A DNA stretch of 11,749 nt, taken from an uncultured bacterium (lineage in GTDB: Bacteria > Bacteroidota > Bacteroidia > Bacteroidales > Bacteroidaceae). A program made the translations under genes and the position numbers. Positions 1 through 6,678 of the stretch are shown here, piece by piece; within the stretch, counting starts at the first letter, position 1, and the number at the start of each line of letters is the position of its first letter. The DNA lies in the NCBI GenBank assembly GCA_905215575.1, contig CAJMQV010000053.1:1-11749 (forward strand), given 5' to 3'. Below the pieces are notes generated by a model, which made no database searches, was not told the DNA's origin, and saw only the letters and a list, made by a program, of their open reading frames with translations.

Positions 1-572
1 GATCTTCTGGATTTCATATATTTTTCTTCCTGAGCATTTGAAATGAATCCCACTTCGGTTAGCACAGCCGGCATATTGGTATTCCTCAACACGGCGAAGT
101 TGGCTTTCTTCACACCCCGGTTTTTTCTTTTGGCCCGTTCGGTGTATTCTTTCTGAATCAGTCGTGCCAGTTTCAGACTCCATGGATTATGCCGTTTGCT
201 CCATACAAAGGTTTCTGTTCCTTCGGCATATCCTCGGGCAGAGTTGGCATGGATGGAGATGAAAAGATCCGCTTCACAGAAATTGGCAAAGTTGGCTCTT
301 TCATTCAGAGAAATAAATTCGTCCCGTTCTCGGGTCAGAATCACATCTACGCCCCGTGTACGTCTGCGGATATATTTTCCTGCTCTTTGGGCAATTTTCA
401 AGGTGATTTCCTTTTCTTGCATCTTTCGTCCGGCTGCTCCCTGATCTTTTCCGCCGTGTCCGGCGTCAATCACGATTGTAAATCTATCCCTGGCTTGTGC
501 CGACTGAGGTAGGGTGAATAGCGAAAGCAGCAGCCCCCATATTATTCCGCATAAATATAAGGTCTGTTTCAT
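1..572 (-). CDS. N-acetylmuramoyl-L-alanine amidase (Amidase_3), 3' end beyond window
   Basis: Secreted zinc amidase that cleaves the bond between N-acetylmuramic acid and the L-alanine of the peptidoglycan stem peptide, acting in the periplasm. The first 190 codons are present and the frame is still open at the left edge. Residues 1-27 form a signal peptide (Lys at 3, hydrophobic 5-21, AQA before the likely cleavage site). The Amidase_3 fold starts at about residue 31. Visible zinc ligands are His39 in DAGHGG, Glu53 in the EKE segment and His108 in SIHAN. The catalytic Glu173 lies in TEVGF. The ATG at 572 overlaps the TGA of the upstream coiled-coil gene (ATGA), so the two are probably co-transcribed and translationally coupled. 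No promoter was seen directly before this gene. The family call is secure. Which amidase paralogue it is, and whether it has a C-terminal binding domain, cannot be seen. Confidence 0.93.
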   Translation of the reverse strand, partial: MKQTLYLCGIIWGLLLSLFTLPQSAQARDRFTIVIDAGHGGKDQGAAGRKMQEKEITLKIAQRAGKYIRRRTRGVDVILTRERDEFISLNERANFANFCEADLFISIHANSARGYAEGTETFVWSKRHNPWSLKLARLIQKEYTERAKRKNRGVKKANFAVLRNTNMPAVLTEVGFISNAQEEKYMKSRR

Positions 573-3364
573 TCCGAAATCTTGCTTTTAAATTCCTCTT
601 CGCAGAATTGCATCGTATCCAGTTTCTCCTGTTGGTGAATCAACTGTGCCTGACAGGCTGCAATTTGTCCGATAATGTTCTTGCGCTCCTGTTCCAAGGT
701 TTCCTTGCGTTCAATCAGCATGGCGTGCACTTCTTTTTCGCAGCCTTCATTCAGACGGTTGCCGTCAGCTTGGTGCGCAGCCAGTTCTGCCTGAAGCAAA
801 TCCACTTTCTCCTGTGCCATACTCAGCTCAAATTGCAGGTTTCGGGTGGTCTGTCGGGTTTGTTGCCAGTCTGTGCCGGCTGCAAACAGCTGTTGCAGTT
901 CTCCAAACTGTACGGGAGAATGTGACGCATTGTATTTTCTCATCCAGATATCCAGATCTGATTTTTCCTGTAACATCATCTGTTCCAAAGTCTTGTCACA
1001 GCGGTCGAGTTGCTCTTGGGCGGCGGTTTTCAGATTCAGTTCCTCTTTATTCAGGGCTGTTTGCTTCAGAAGCTCTTCCTCTGTTTTTTGTGATTCAGCG
1101 AGTTTTCGTACAGCTTCGTCGTATACCTGTTTGGCTTCCTGATTACCGATCAGCTTTTCTTGGGTATTGTTACATTCTTTCTTTAGATTTCGAATCTGTT
1201 CCAGACGTTTGGATGAGTCTTCGTGTGCATTTACATTCTTTTTCATCCACTCCTCAAGCAATTCTATTTTCAGGTTTATCTGTGAGAGTCTTGCTTTACA
1301 GTTCTCGGTGTCTGTAAGCAGTTCCTTGTGCTTTTTAAGCATGTTCTGGATCTGTATTTTCAGGCCCTCGTGGTTATTTTGCCACAGTTTGTACCATCCC
1401 GGAATCGAAATGTTCTTTTCCAGATCATCGTACATTTCGCTGAACCGTTCGTTCTGTTTGCCGATTTCCTCCTGAAGACGTCCTACTCGATAGGCCCAAA
1501 CCTGACATCCGGTATTCAGTTCATTGAAGCGCATCATGACATCATTCTTTTCGTTTTCCTTTTTGGAAATTTTGCCGTTGATGGAGTTGATATGCGTCTG
1601 GTGGAAGTTGAAAATTTCCAGTTCCTTTTCCGCTTCTTCTGCGTCTTGTCCGGTCCGTTCGATAAGTTGTTGCAGCATACTTCTGCGTGCGGCCTGATTG
1701 GTAGAGGCCGAGCAATCCTTGAAAGAGCGGTCCAGATCCTCAAATTTTTTCCATTCCTGAATATTCTGTTGGTGCATGTTTCGGATCATCTCCAGATGTT
1801 TCTTTTCCACTTCCAGAATTCCGGTTTCCCGGGCATGCTTCATGCGCAGGTCTTGCAGCAGGCTGTGTTTCTTGTTATATTCAGCCTCAATCATTTCCAT
1901 CTCTGTTTTCATTTCCGAGATGAGTTTGCTCTGCTCCAGCATGGTGTCAGAGTGATAGGGATGATGAGTGGCACCGCACACACTGCAACTGCTTCCTTCT
2001 TTCAGGTCGCTGCGTAATTGAATAACATTCTGACTCTTGCTTACCGTGAAGGCATACTTCTTTTCTTCTGTCTTTTCTTTCAGAATGTTCACTTCTGTGG
2101 TCAGCTTCTCTATCGAGTTATACGTGCTGTCTGCCTGTGTCTGCAAGCGGTAGATTTCCTGTATCTTTTCGTCAATCCAGTTATATCCTTGTGAAATATG
2201 ATTCCACAGTACTTGCGCGCTAAGCAGCATTTGCATACGACGCTTCAGTTCCATGGTTCTGGACTGTAATTTTTCTCCGTCAGTTCCGTAGTTGCTTTTC
2301 AAGTGCATGGACAGTTCGTTTTGCAAACTGCTGATTTGCGATTCCAGATCCTTAATGGTCATGAAAAGCTTGTTGAGCTGTGCATTTTGTTCGCTTTGTT
2401 TTCTCAAAGCGCTGTCCAGTTCCTGCTGTGTTTTTTCCTTTCTGATTTTCAGAACCTGAAACAGATCCAGTTTAACCAGAATTCCTTCGCCCTTCTCAAT
2501 CATTTTGAGGTGAACTTCCGTTTCCTGTTTGTTCAGATTCAATCTTTCCTGTTTCTTGTATTCTTCTTCCTGACTCTGTTTCAGCTCATTGATTTCCTTG
2601 TTCATGGAGGTTATGCCCATTTGCCACTGACTGCAAACCTCGTTCTCTTTTTCCTCATTCAGTTCCAGAATCTGAAGTTTACCATTGTTCAAATAAACTT
2701 CGGTCAGCAGATCATCAATGTGTTTCAAGGCGGCCTCATTGTCTTTTCTTTTCAGGGTCTGCTGCTGATATTTTTCTTTTGTCAGGTTGAACAGTTTCTC
2801 TGCTTTTTCTTTTTCCTCGTGCAATTTATGGATCTGCTCCTTGCATATTTCCCGAAGTTGTCCGATGAACTCTATTCTTTGGAAGCATCCCTGTTGCGAT
2901 TCGAAGGTTTCAAATCGTTCCAGATCCTGCACGGCTTTCTGTATGGAAGCATATTGCTTGTTCAGGTGATACAGCTCGTTCTTTTCCTTTTCAAGGGAAT
3001 GGGATAGTGTGATGAATTTTCTGTACCATTCCTGTTGCTGACGTATTTTGTCGAGTGAGGTTTCAATATTTCTCAGCTTGGTGTCGTTCAGACGCAGGGC
3101 TTCATTCAGTTTACTGGTTTCGTTGGTCGTCAGTAAACTGTTTTCTGCTTGTTTGCGCTTAATTTCTGTTCGTACTAGAGATTTGAACAGAGAGGTGACA
3201 CAATCAGGCATTTTTTCGCCGTATTTGTGTTCGAACCACAGAGACGCGGCCTCTTCTGCCGTAAGGTTCTGTGGAAGGTCTTCCGGTGTCAGAGGCTGTA
3301 TGTCCTTGCTGTTTTCTGTCTTTTCCGGAATATTTTCTTGATGTGATTTTCGAAAAAACTTCAT
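569..3364 (-). CDS. Headless SbcC/Rad50-like coiled-coil protein with zinc hook
   Basis: 931 residues, almost entirely charged, Gln/Glu/Lys-rich heptad-like coiled coil. A CSVCG zinc-hook motif has Cys460 and Cys463, followed by HHPY, in the context LKEGSSCSVCGATHHP, which closely resembles the SbcC hook. The hook is at 49% of the length, as expected for a hairpin of two antiparallel arms. Residues about 802-865 (DLDIW, then a spaced WQQ) resemble the distal coil of long SbcC proteins as I remember them. SbcC normally begins with a Walker A ATPase half-domain and ends with a signature/Walker B half. Neither is visible here: residues 1-75 have no GxxGxGK[ST] and the C-terminus is still coil. 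The start is the ATG at 3364. An in-frame TTG at 3394 lies inside the -7 promoter box and is unlikely. The gene precedes and overlaps the amidase. There is no signal peptide, so it is probably cytoplasmic. Function unknown: bridging through Zn-mediated hook dimerisation is an inference, and nuclease or ATPase activity is not supported. Confidence 0.85.
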   Translation of the reverse strand: MKFFRKSHQENIPEKTENSKDIQPLTPEDLPQNLTAEEAASLWFEHKYGEKMPDCVTSLFKSLVRTEIKRKQAENSLLTTNETSKLNEALRLNDTKLRNIETSLDKIRQQQEWYRKFITLSHSLEKEKNELYHLNKQYASIQKAVQDLERFETFESQQGCFQRIEFIGQLREICKEQIHKLHEEKEKAEKLFNLTKEKYQQQTLKRKDNEAALKHIDDLLTEVYLNNGKLQILELNEEKENEVCSQWQMGITSMNKEINELKQSQEEEYKKQERLNLNKQETEVHLKMIEKGEGILVKLDLFQVLKIRKEKTQQELDSALRKQSEQNAQLNKLFMTIKDLESQISSLQNELSMHLKSNYGTDGEKLQSRTMELKRRMQMLLSAQVLWNHISQGYNWIDEKIQEIYRLQTQADSTYNSIEKLTTEVNILKEKTEEKKYAFTVSKSQNVIQLRSDLKEGSSCSVCGATHHPYHSDTMLEQSKLISEMKTEMEMIEAEYNKKHSLLQDLRMKHARETGILEVEKKHLEMIRNMHQQNIQEWKKFEDLDRSFKDCSASTNQAARRSMLQQLIERTGQDAEEAEKELEIFNFHQTHINSINGKISKKENEKNDVMMRFNELNTGCQVWAYRVGRLQEEIGKQNERFSEMYDDLEKNISIPGWYKLWQNNHEGLKIQIQNMLKKHKELLTDTENCKARLSQINLKIELLEEWMKKNVNAHEDSSKRLEQIRNLKKECNNTQEKLIGNQEAKQVYDEAVRKLAESQKTEEELLKQTALNKEELNLKTAAQEQLDRCDKTLEQMMLQEKSDLDIWMRKYNASHSPVQFGELQQLFAAGTDWQQTRQTTRNLQFELSMAQEKVDLLQAELAAHQADGNRLNEGCEKEVHAMLIERKETLEQERKNIIGQIAACQAQLIHQQEKLDTMQFCEEEFKSKISE

Positions 3365-3391
3365 ACTGATGAGCGATTGCTTGTTCGGTTG

Positions 3392-3399
3392 CAAAGTTA
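3392..3399 (-). promoter_or_regulatory. Bacteroidota -7 box for the hook protein/amidase unit
   Basis: TAACTTTG read on the minus strand is an exact match to TAnnTTTG. A TTG at 3425-3423 is a possible -33 element, but the 23-bp spacing is long. Transcription would start near 3385, giving a leader of about 20 nt before the ATG at 3364. This placement rules out the longer TTG-initiated reading. Confidence 0.68.
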
Positions 3400-3475
3400 G
3401 GAATAAAATGCATTGGTAGGTTCAATGCCTGTGCCTTTTTACAATGATTCTGTGGCTGAAATAGAAAAAATAATG

Positions 3476-3483
3476 TACCTTTG
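3476..3483 (+). promoter_or_regulatory. Bacteroidota -7 box for hisS
   Basis: TACCTTTG is an exact match to TAnnTTTG. No clear TTTG is visible at -33. Transcription would start near 3490, leaving a leader of about 24 nt before the ATG at 3514. The box lies back to back with the minus-strand box, 76 bp apart, so the divergent units could share regulation. An in-frame TTG at 3481 falls inside the box and cannot be the start if this promoter is used. Confidence 0.68.
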
Positions 3484-3513
3484 CAGACAGAAATAAATTT
3501 AAAAAAGAACAAG

Positions 3514-4878
3514 ATGGCAACGAAACCAAGTATACCAAAAGGAACACGGGACTTTTCACCTGTGGAAATGGCAAAGCGCAATTATATTTTTGATACGATC
3601 CGCAGTGTGTATGCCCTTTATGGCTTCCAGCAGATTGAAACTCCCGCCATGGAGAATCTGTCTACCTTGATGGGTAAGTATGGCGAGGAGGGTGATAAAC
3701 TGCTGTTCAAAATCCTGAATTCCGGAAATTTCCTGTCGGGAGTTGATTCAGCGGATTTATCTTCTGAAAACACCAATAAGTTGGCGGCTCAACTGTGTGA
3801 AAAAGGACTGCGTTATGATCTTACGGTGCCTTTTGCCCGCTATGTGGTGCAGCATAGAGAAGAGTTGACCATGCCGTTCAAGCGTTATCAGATTCAGCCG
3901 GTATGGCGTGCCGACCGTCCTCAGAAAGGACGCTACCGTGAGTTCTATCAGTGTGATGCCGATGTGGTAGGTAGTGATTCCTTATTGAATGAGGTGGAGT
4001 TGATGCAGATTGTTGACACAGTATTTACCAAATTCGGAATCCGTGTGTGCATCAAGATCAATAATCGCAAGATTCTGACCGGAATAGCTGAAATGATTGG
4101 TGAGTCCGATAAAATCGTAGATATTACCGTGGCTATGGACAAGCTCGACAAGATCGGTCTTGAGGCTGTTAATGCAGAATTGGCAAAGGCCGGAATCAGT
4201 GCGGAGGCGATTGAAAAACTGCAACCGATCATTCTGTTGGAAGGAAGCAATGAGGAGAAGCTGAACACGATGAAGCAGGTTCTGGCTGAAAGCGAAACCG
4301 GCTTGAAGGGTGTTGAAGAGTGTGCTTTCGTATTGCAGACCTTGCAGAGCTTGGGACTGAAGAACGAGGTGGAGCTTGATCTTACTTTGGCACGCGGTTT
4401 GAATTATTATACCGGTTGTATTTTCGAAGTGAAAGCATTGGATGTGCAGATCGGAAGTATTACCGGCGGTGGCCGTTACGACAACCTTACCGGTATTTTC
4501 GGAATGCCGGGACTGAGCGGTGTCGGTATTTCTTTCGGTGCAGACCGCATTTTCGATGTTCTGAATCAGCTTGATCTGTATCCAAAGGAAGCGACTACCG
4601 GCACAGAATTACTGTTTGTAAACTTCGGTGCTGCTGAAACTGCTTATTGTTTGCCAATTCTGGCTGCAGCCCGTCAGGCTGGAATCCGTTGTGAAATCTA
4701 TCCGGACAGTGCCAAGATGAAAAAGCAGATGAGTTATGCCAATGCCAAGAACATTCCGTTTGTAGCCATTGCCGGTGAGAATGAAATGAACGAACAGAAA
4801 GTGACTCTGAAAAATATGATTACCGGTGAGCAGATGCTGGTATCTCAGGAAGAACTGATTCAGACAGTCAAGAAATAA
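3514..4878 (+). CDS. hisS: Histidyl-tRNA synthetase
   Basis: Class II aminoacyl-tRNA synthetase that charges tRNA-His with histidine using ATP, in the cytoplasm; essential for translation. The product has 454 residues. Visible landmarks are PKGTRDF at 8-14, the motif 1 region around 41-54, RYDLTVPFARY at 100-110, motif 2 at about 122-148 with the WRADRPQKGRYREF segment, the histidine-specific LARGLNYYTG at 292-301, GGGRYD at 318-323, motif 3 (GISFGADRI) at 338-346, and an anticodon-binding domain from about 364 to the end. Motif 2 and RYDLTVPFARY look more like the eukaryotic-type enzyme than the E. coli form. A segment of about 25 residues (70-95) before RYDLT adds length. The ATG at 3514 starts the conserved N-terminus. 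The gene is monocistronic, with its own promoter and a strong terminator downstream. Confidence 0.97.
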   Translation: MATKPSIPKGTRDFSPVEMAKRNYIFDTIRSVYALYGFQQIETPAMENLSTLMGKYGEEGDKLLFKILNSGNFLSGVDSADLSSENTNKLAAQLCEKGLRYDLTVPFARYVVQHREELTMPFKRYQIQPVWRADRPQKGRYREFYQCDADVVGSDSLLNEVELMQIVDTVFTKFGIRVCIKINNRKILTGIAEMIGESDKIVDITVAMDKLDKIGLEAVNAELAKAGISAEAIEKLQPIILLEGSNEEKLNTMKQVLAESETGLKGVEECAFVLQTLQSLGLKNEVELDLTLARGLNYYTGCIFEVKALDVQIGSITGGGRYDNLTGIFGMPGLSGVGISFGADRIFDVLNQLDLYPKEATTGTELLFVNFGAAETAYCLPILAAARQAGIRCEIYPDSAKMKKQMSYANAKNIPFVAIAGENEMNEQKVTLKNMITGEQMLVSQEELIQTVKK

Positions 4879-4902
4879 AGAATTATCTTACTTAATTATA
4901 GA

Positions 4903-4953
4903 ATAAAAGCAGACATTTGAGGTAAATCATTCGCCTCAAATGTCTGCTTTTAT
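4903..4953 (+). terminator. Strong hairpin terminator after hisS
   Basis: A perfect 20-bp inverted repeat pairs 4903-4922 (core AAAAGCAGACATTTGAGG) with 4934-4953, around an 11-nt loop. The arms end in A and T runs, so it resembles an intrinsic terminator with T residues at the 3' arm. The A/T symmetry would allow action in both directions. It lies 25 bp past the hisS stop and separates hisS from the lipoprotein gene. Confidence 0.88.
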
Positions 4954-5016
4954 GTTAAAGTATGTTTCGTTTCTTGGGAAAGTGAATTTATCCCAAATCT
5001 TTCCAGATTTATTTCC

Positions 5017-5024
5017 TTTCTTTG
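5017..5024 (+). promoter_or_regulatory. Possible -7 box for the PepSY-like lipoprotein gene
   Basis: TTTCTTTG differs from TAnnTTTG at one position and lies 41 bp before the ATG at 5066, a plausible distance. No -33 TTTG is present at the usual spacing. A promoter is needed here because a strong terminator lies just upstream, but this exact box is tentative. Confidence 0.35.
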
Positions 5025-5065
5025 CTAATGAAAATGATTGATAACCAAGTAAACGAATCCTAATT

Positions 5066-6367
5066 ATGAAAAAGAATCTATGGCTCGCCGCAGCCTTGTG
5101 CTGCGGCCTATTCGGAATCTCCTCTTGTAATGAAAATACAGAAGGAACAGTGAAAGTGCCGAAACATATAGAGGAACAGTTCTATATGAAGTATCCTGAT
5201 GCCAAGAATGTTCAATGGTCATCCAAGGATGGTTATACGGTTGCTTCGTTCTATCAGACAAACGACAGCATTACGGATAAATGTTCTGCGTGGTTTTCTT
5301 TGAGTGACGGATTTTGGGATATGACAGAGTTCGACATGCCTTATTCTTATCTTCCCGACTCAGTTCGTACTGCTTTTGAGAGTTCTAAATATGCAGTGTC
5401 ACCATGGGTTGTAGATCGTGAAGTAGAAGTTTTGGAGCGTGCCGGTATCGAGACTCTTTATGTTATCTCGGTCAAGAACCAGAGTTCTTCTGTAGAAATA
5501 GATCTGTACTATTCCAGTGACGGAATTCTGCTGAAAGAAGTTTTCGATGATGTCGAGGGTGGACATGCAGAAGATTTCTTGCCACAGACTCCAACGACTT
5601 CTGTCAAGGAATGGATAGATCAGAAATTCCCTGGTGCACGTATTGTGGATATTGAAACTGAGAACGGAGGAACTGAGATAGAGTTGGTTTACAATAGAAG
5701 TGTTTACGAAGTTCTTTTCAGCCGTGAACAGAATTGGATGTATACCAAGCAGGAAATTCCTGAGCATCAGTATTCTCGTTTGCCGGATAAGGTTCTTAGC
5801 GCGCTTCGTACTTTAGACGGATTTACCAGTCTGGCAGCATTGGACGATGTAGATTTTTATCAGACAGCCTCTTCCGGTAATTTCTATTGCATTGAGATGG
5901 AAACCCGTTTTGATGATGATCAGAAAGTTTATATCACAGAAACAGGTGAATTCATCGAGAAACCTGCTTTAGGAGGTGGTGACGGTCAGGGCGTACCTGT
6001 TGAATCTGAGATTGGAGAATGGATTGCTCAAAAATACGCCGGAGCAGTAATTGTGGGCCGTGATTATGATGACGGTTTTCTGGAGATAGATTTCGTTCAC
6101 GAAAATATTAAGAAAACAGCCTATTTCAATGGTTCCGGCACTTGGGTTCTCAGCGAATGGGATGTTCCGTATGCCTCTCTGCCAAGTGCGGTACTGAGTA
6201 CTTTGAACGAGCGTTATTCCGATTATTCAATCGATCGTGATGACATCGAAGCTCAAGAATATCCTTCTGGCCTCAGATATGTCATTGAGATGGAACGGGG
6301 AGATCGTGATCTGAAAGCCTTCATCAGTTCGGATGGAACTGTAATAAGTGAGAAATTTGATGACTGA
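5066..6367 (+). CDS. Lipoprotein with three PepSY-like (DUF2874-type) repeats
   Basis: 433-residue predicted lipoprotein. Residues 1-20 form a lipoprotein signal peptide ending in the lipobox ISSC, with Cys21 as the lipidated residue; the following NENTE fits surface or periplasmic display. The mature part has three divergent tandem units of about 130-140 residues, at roughly 31-163, 178-300 and 313-433. Each opens with a helix followed by a KYP-, KFPG- or KYAG-like turn. Each then has a strand-rich stretch and a W..(E/D).P...LP..V...L motif, with the LP pair at 96-97, 239-240 and 372-373. Each ends in a strand with a terminal acidic/EKF-like element. This matches the PepSY-like family of Bacteroidota periplasmic and outer-membrane proteins, whose substrates are mostly unknown; a protein-inhibitory or binding role is only a family-level inference. 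The gene is flanked by terminators on both sides and is therefore monocistronic. The ATG at 5066 is chosen because it begins the signal peptide. Confidence 0.85.
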   Translation: MKKNLWLAAALCCGLFGISSCNENTEGTVKVPKHIEEQFYMKYPDAKNVQWSSKDGYTVASFYQTNDSITDKCSAWFSLSDGFWDMTEFDMPYSYLPDSVRTAFESSKYAVSPWVVDREVEVLERAGIETLYVISVKNQSSSVEIDLYYSSDGILLKEVFDDVEGGHAEDFLPQTPTTSVKEWIDQKFPGARIVDIETENGGTEIELVYNRSVYEVLFSREQNWMYTKQEIPEHQYSRLPDKVLSALRTLDGFTSLAALDDVDFYQTASSGNFYCIEMETRFDDDQKVYITETGEFIEKPALGGGDGQGVPVESEIGEWIAQKYAGAVIVGRDYDDGFLEIDFVHENIKKTAYFNGSGTWVLSEWDVPYASLPSAVLSTLNERYSDYSIDRDDIEAQEYPSGLRYVIEMERGDRDLKAFISSDGTVISEKFDD

Positions 6368-6380
6368 TTCTTTATAAAAC

Positions 6381-6413
6381 AAAAAAGGGCTGTGCTTGGC
6401 GCAGCCTTTTTTT
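6381..6413 (+). terminator. Intrinsic terminator after the lipoprotein gene
   Basis: The stem GGCTGTGC (6388-6395) pairs with GCGCAGCC (6399-6406), with one G-U pair and a 3-nt loop. It is preceded by A6 and followed by T7. It starts 14 bp past the stop codon. This is a textbook Rho-independent structure. Confidence 0.9.
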
Positions 6414-6423
6414 GTGGGAAGCG

Positions 6424-6470
6424 AACCATATGTTTCATACTTTAGCGGTATGCTTACTGTAAGTATGGTT
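6424..6470. repeat. Overlapping inverted repeats upstream of the beta-barrel gene
   Basis: ATGCTTAC (6450-6457) and GTAAGTAT (6459-6466) form a near-palindrome around a single base, with one G-T pair. AACCATA (6424-6430) pairs with TATGGTT (6464-6470), and CATACTT (6436-6442) pairs with AAGTATG (6461-6467). The right arm can therefore pair with three different left arms. It could be a dimeric regulator site or an alternative RNA fold downstream of the terminator. No function is demonstrated. Confidence 0.4.
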
Positions 6471-6616
6471 TTCCGGATTATAACGCTCGTGATGTTTTTC
6501 TTCATTGGTCCTGATCTTTTGTTGAAAACGTCCTGTGGATTTTTATAACCCCTCTGAGGTGAGTATTTTGCAGTTTTATCAGCCTTCATTCTTTAGCTTT
6601 TTTACTCTATTTTAAA

Positions 6617-6647
6617 TTGGAAGCATGATGCAAAAGCATTACTTTTG
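6617..6647 (+). promoter_or_regulatory. Promoter of the beta-barrel protein gene
   Basis: TACTTTTG at 6640-6647 matches TAnnTTTG exactly. A TTG at 6617-6619 serves as the -33 element with a 20-bp spacer, close to the Bacteroidota consensus. Transcription would begin near 6654, about 25 nt before the ATG at 6679. Confidence 0.72.
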
Positions 6648-6678
6648 TTTTTCGGATAAAAGCGTCATTCTTTTCTGA

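Larger units (their letters stand above)
6368..6678. other. Intergenic region, 311 bp
   Basis: It holds the lipoprotein terminator (6381-6413), a cluster of inverted repeats (6424-6470) and the promoter of the beta-barrel gene (6617-6647). The stretch 6471-6610 has no gene I can support. It contains a short ATG frame of 18 codons at 6492, which has no supporting signal. Confidence 0.7.

Noticed and set aside
1328..3007. Long plus-strand open frames opposite the coiled-coil gene (229 and 234 codons)
   Set aside because: They are Phe/Leu/Gln-rich mirrors of a Glu/Lys/Gln-rich coiled coil, with no recognisable domain or promoter; antisense of coil codons often stays open.
569..3364. Annotating the coiled-coil protein as exonuclease subunit SbcC
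   Set aside because: The hook fits but the ATPase half-domains and an adjacent sbcD are absent, so the enzymatic name would mislead.
6492..6548. 18-codon ATG frame in the intergenic region
   Set aside because: Too short, hydrophobic by T-richness, and no promoter or ribosome-binding signal supports it.
6227..6589. Minus-strand frame of 120 codons spanning the lipoprotein end and its terminator
   Set aside because: It runs through the terminator hairpin and the opposite coding strand and has no family resemblance; spurious frames of this kind over terminators are common.
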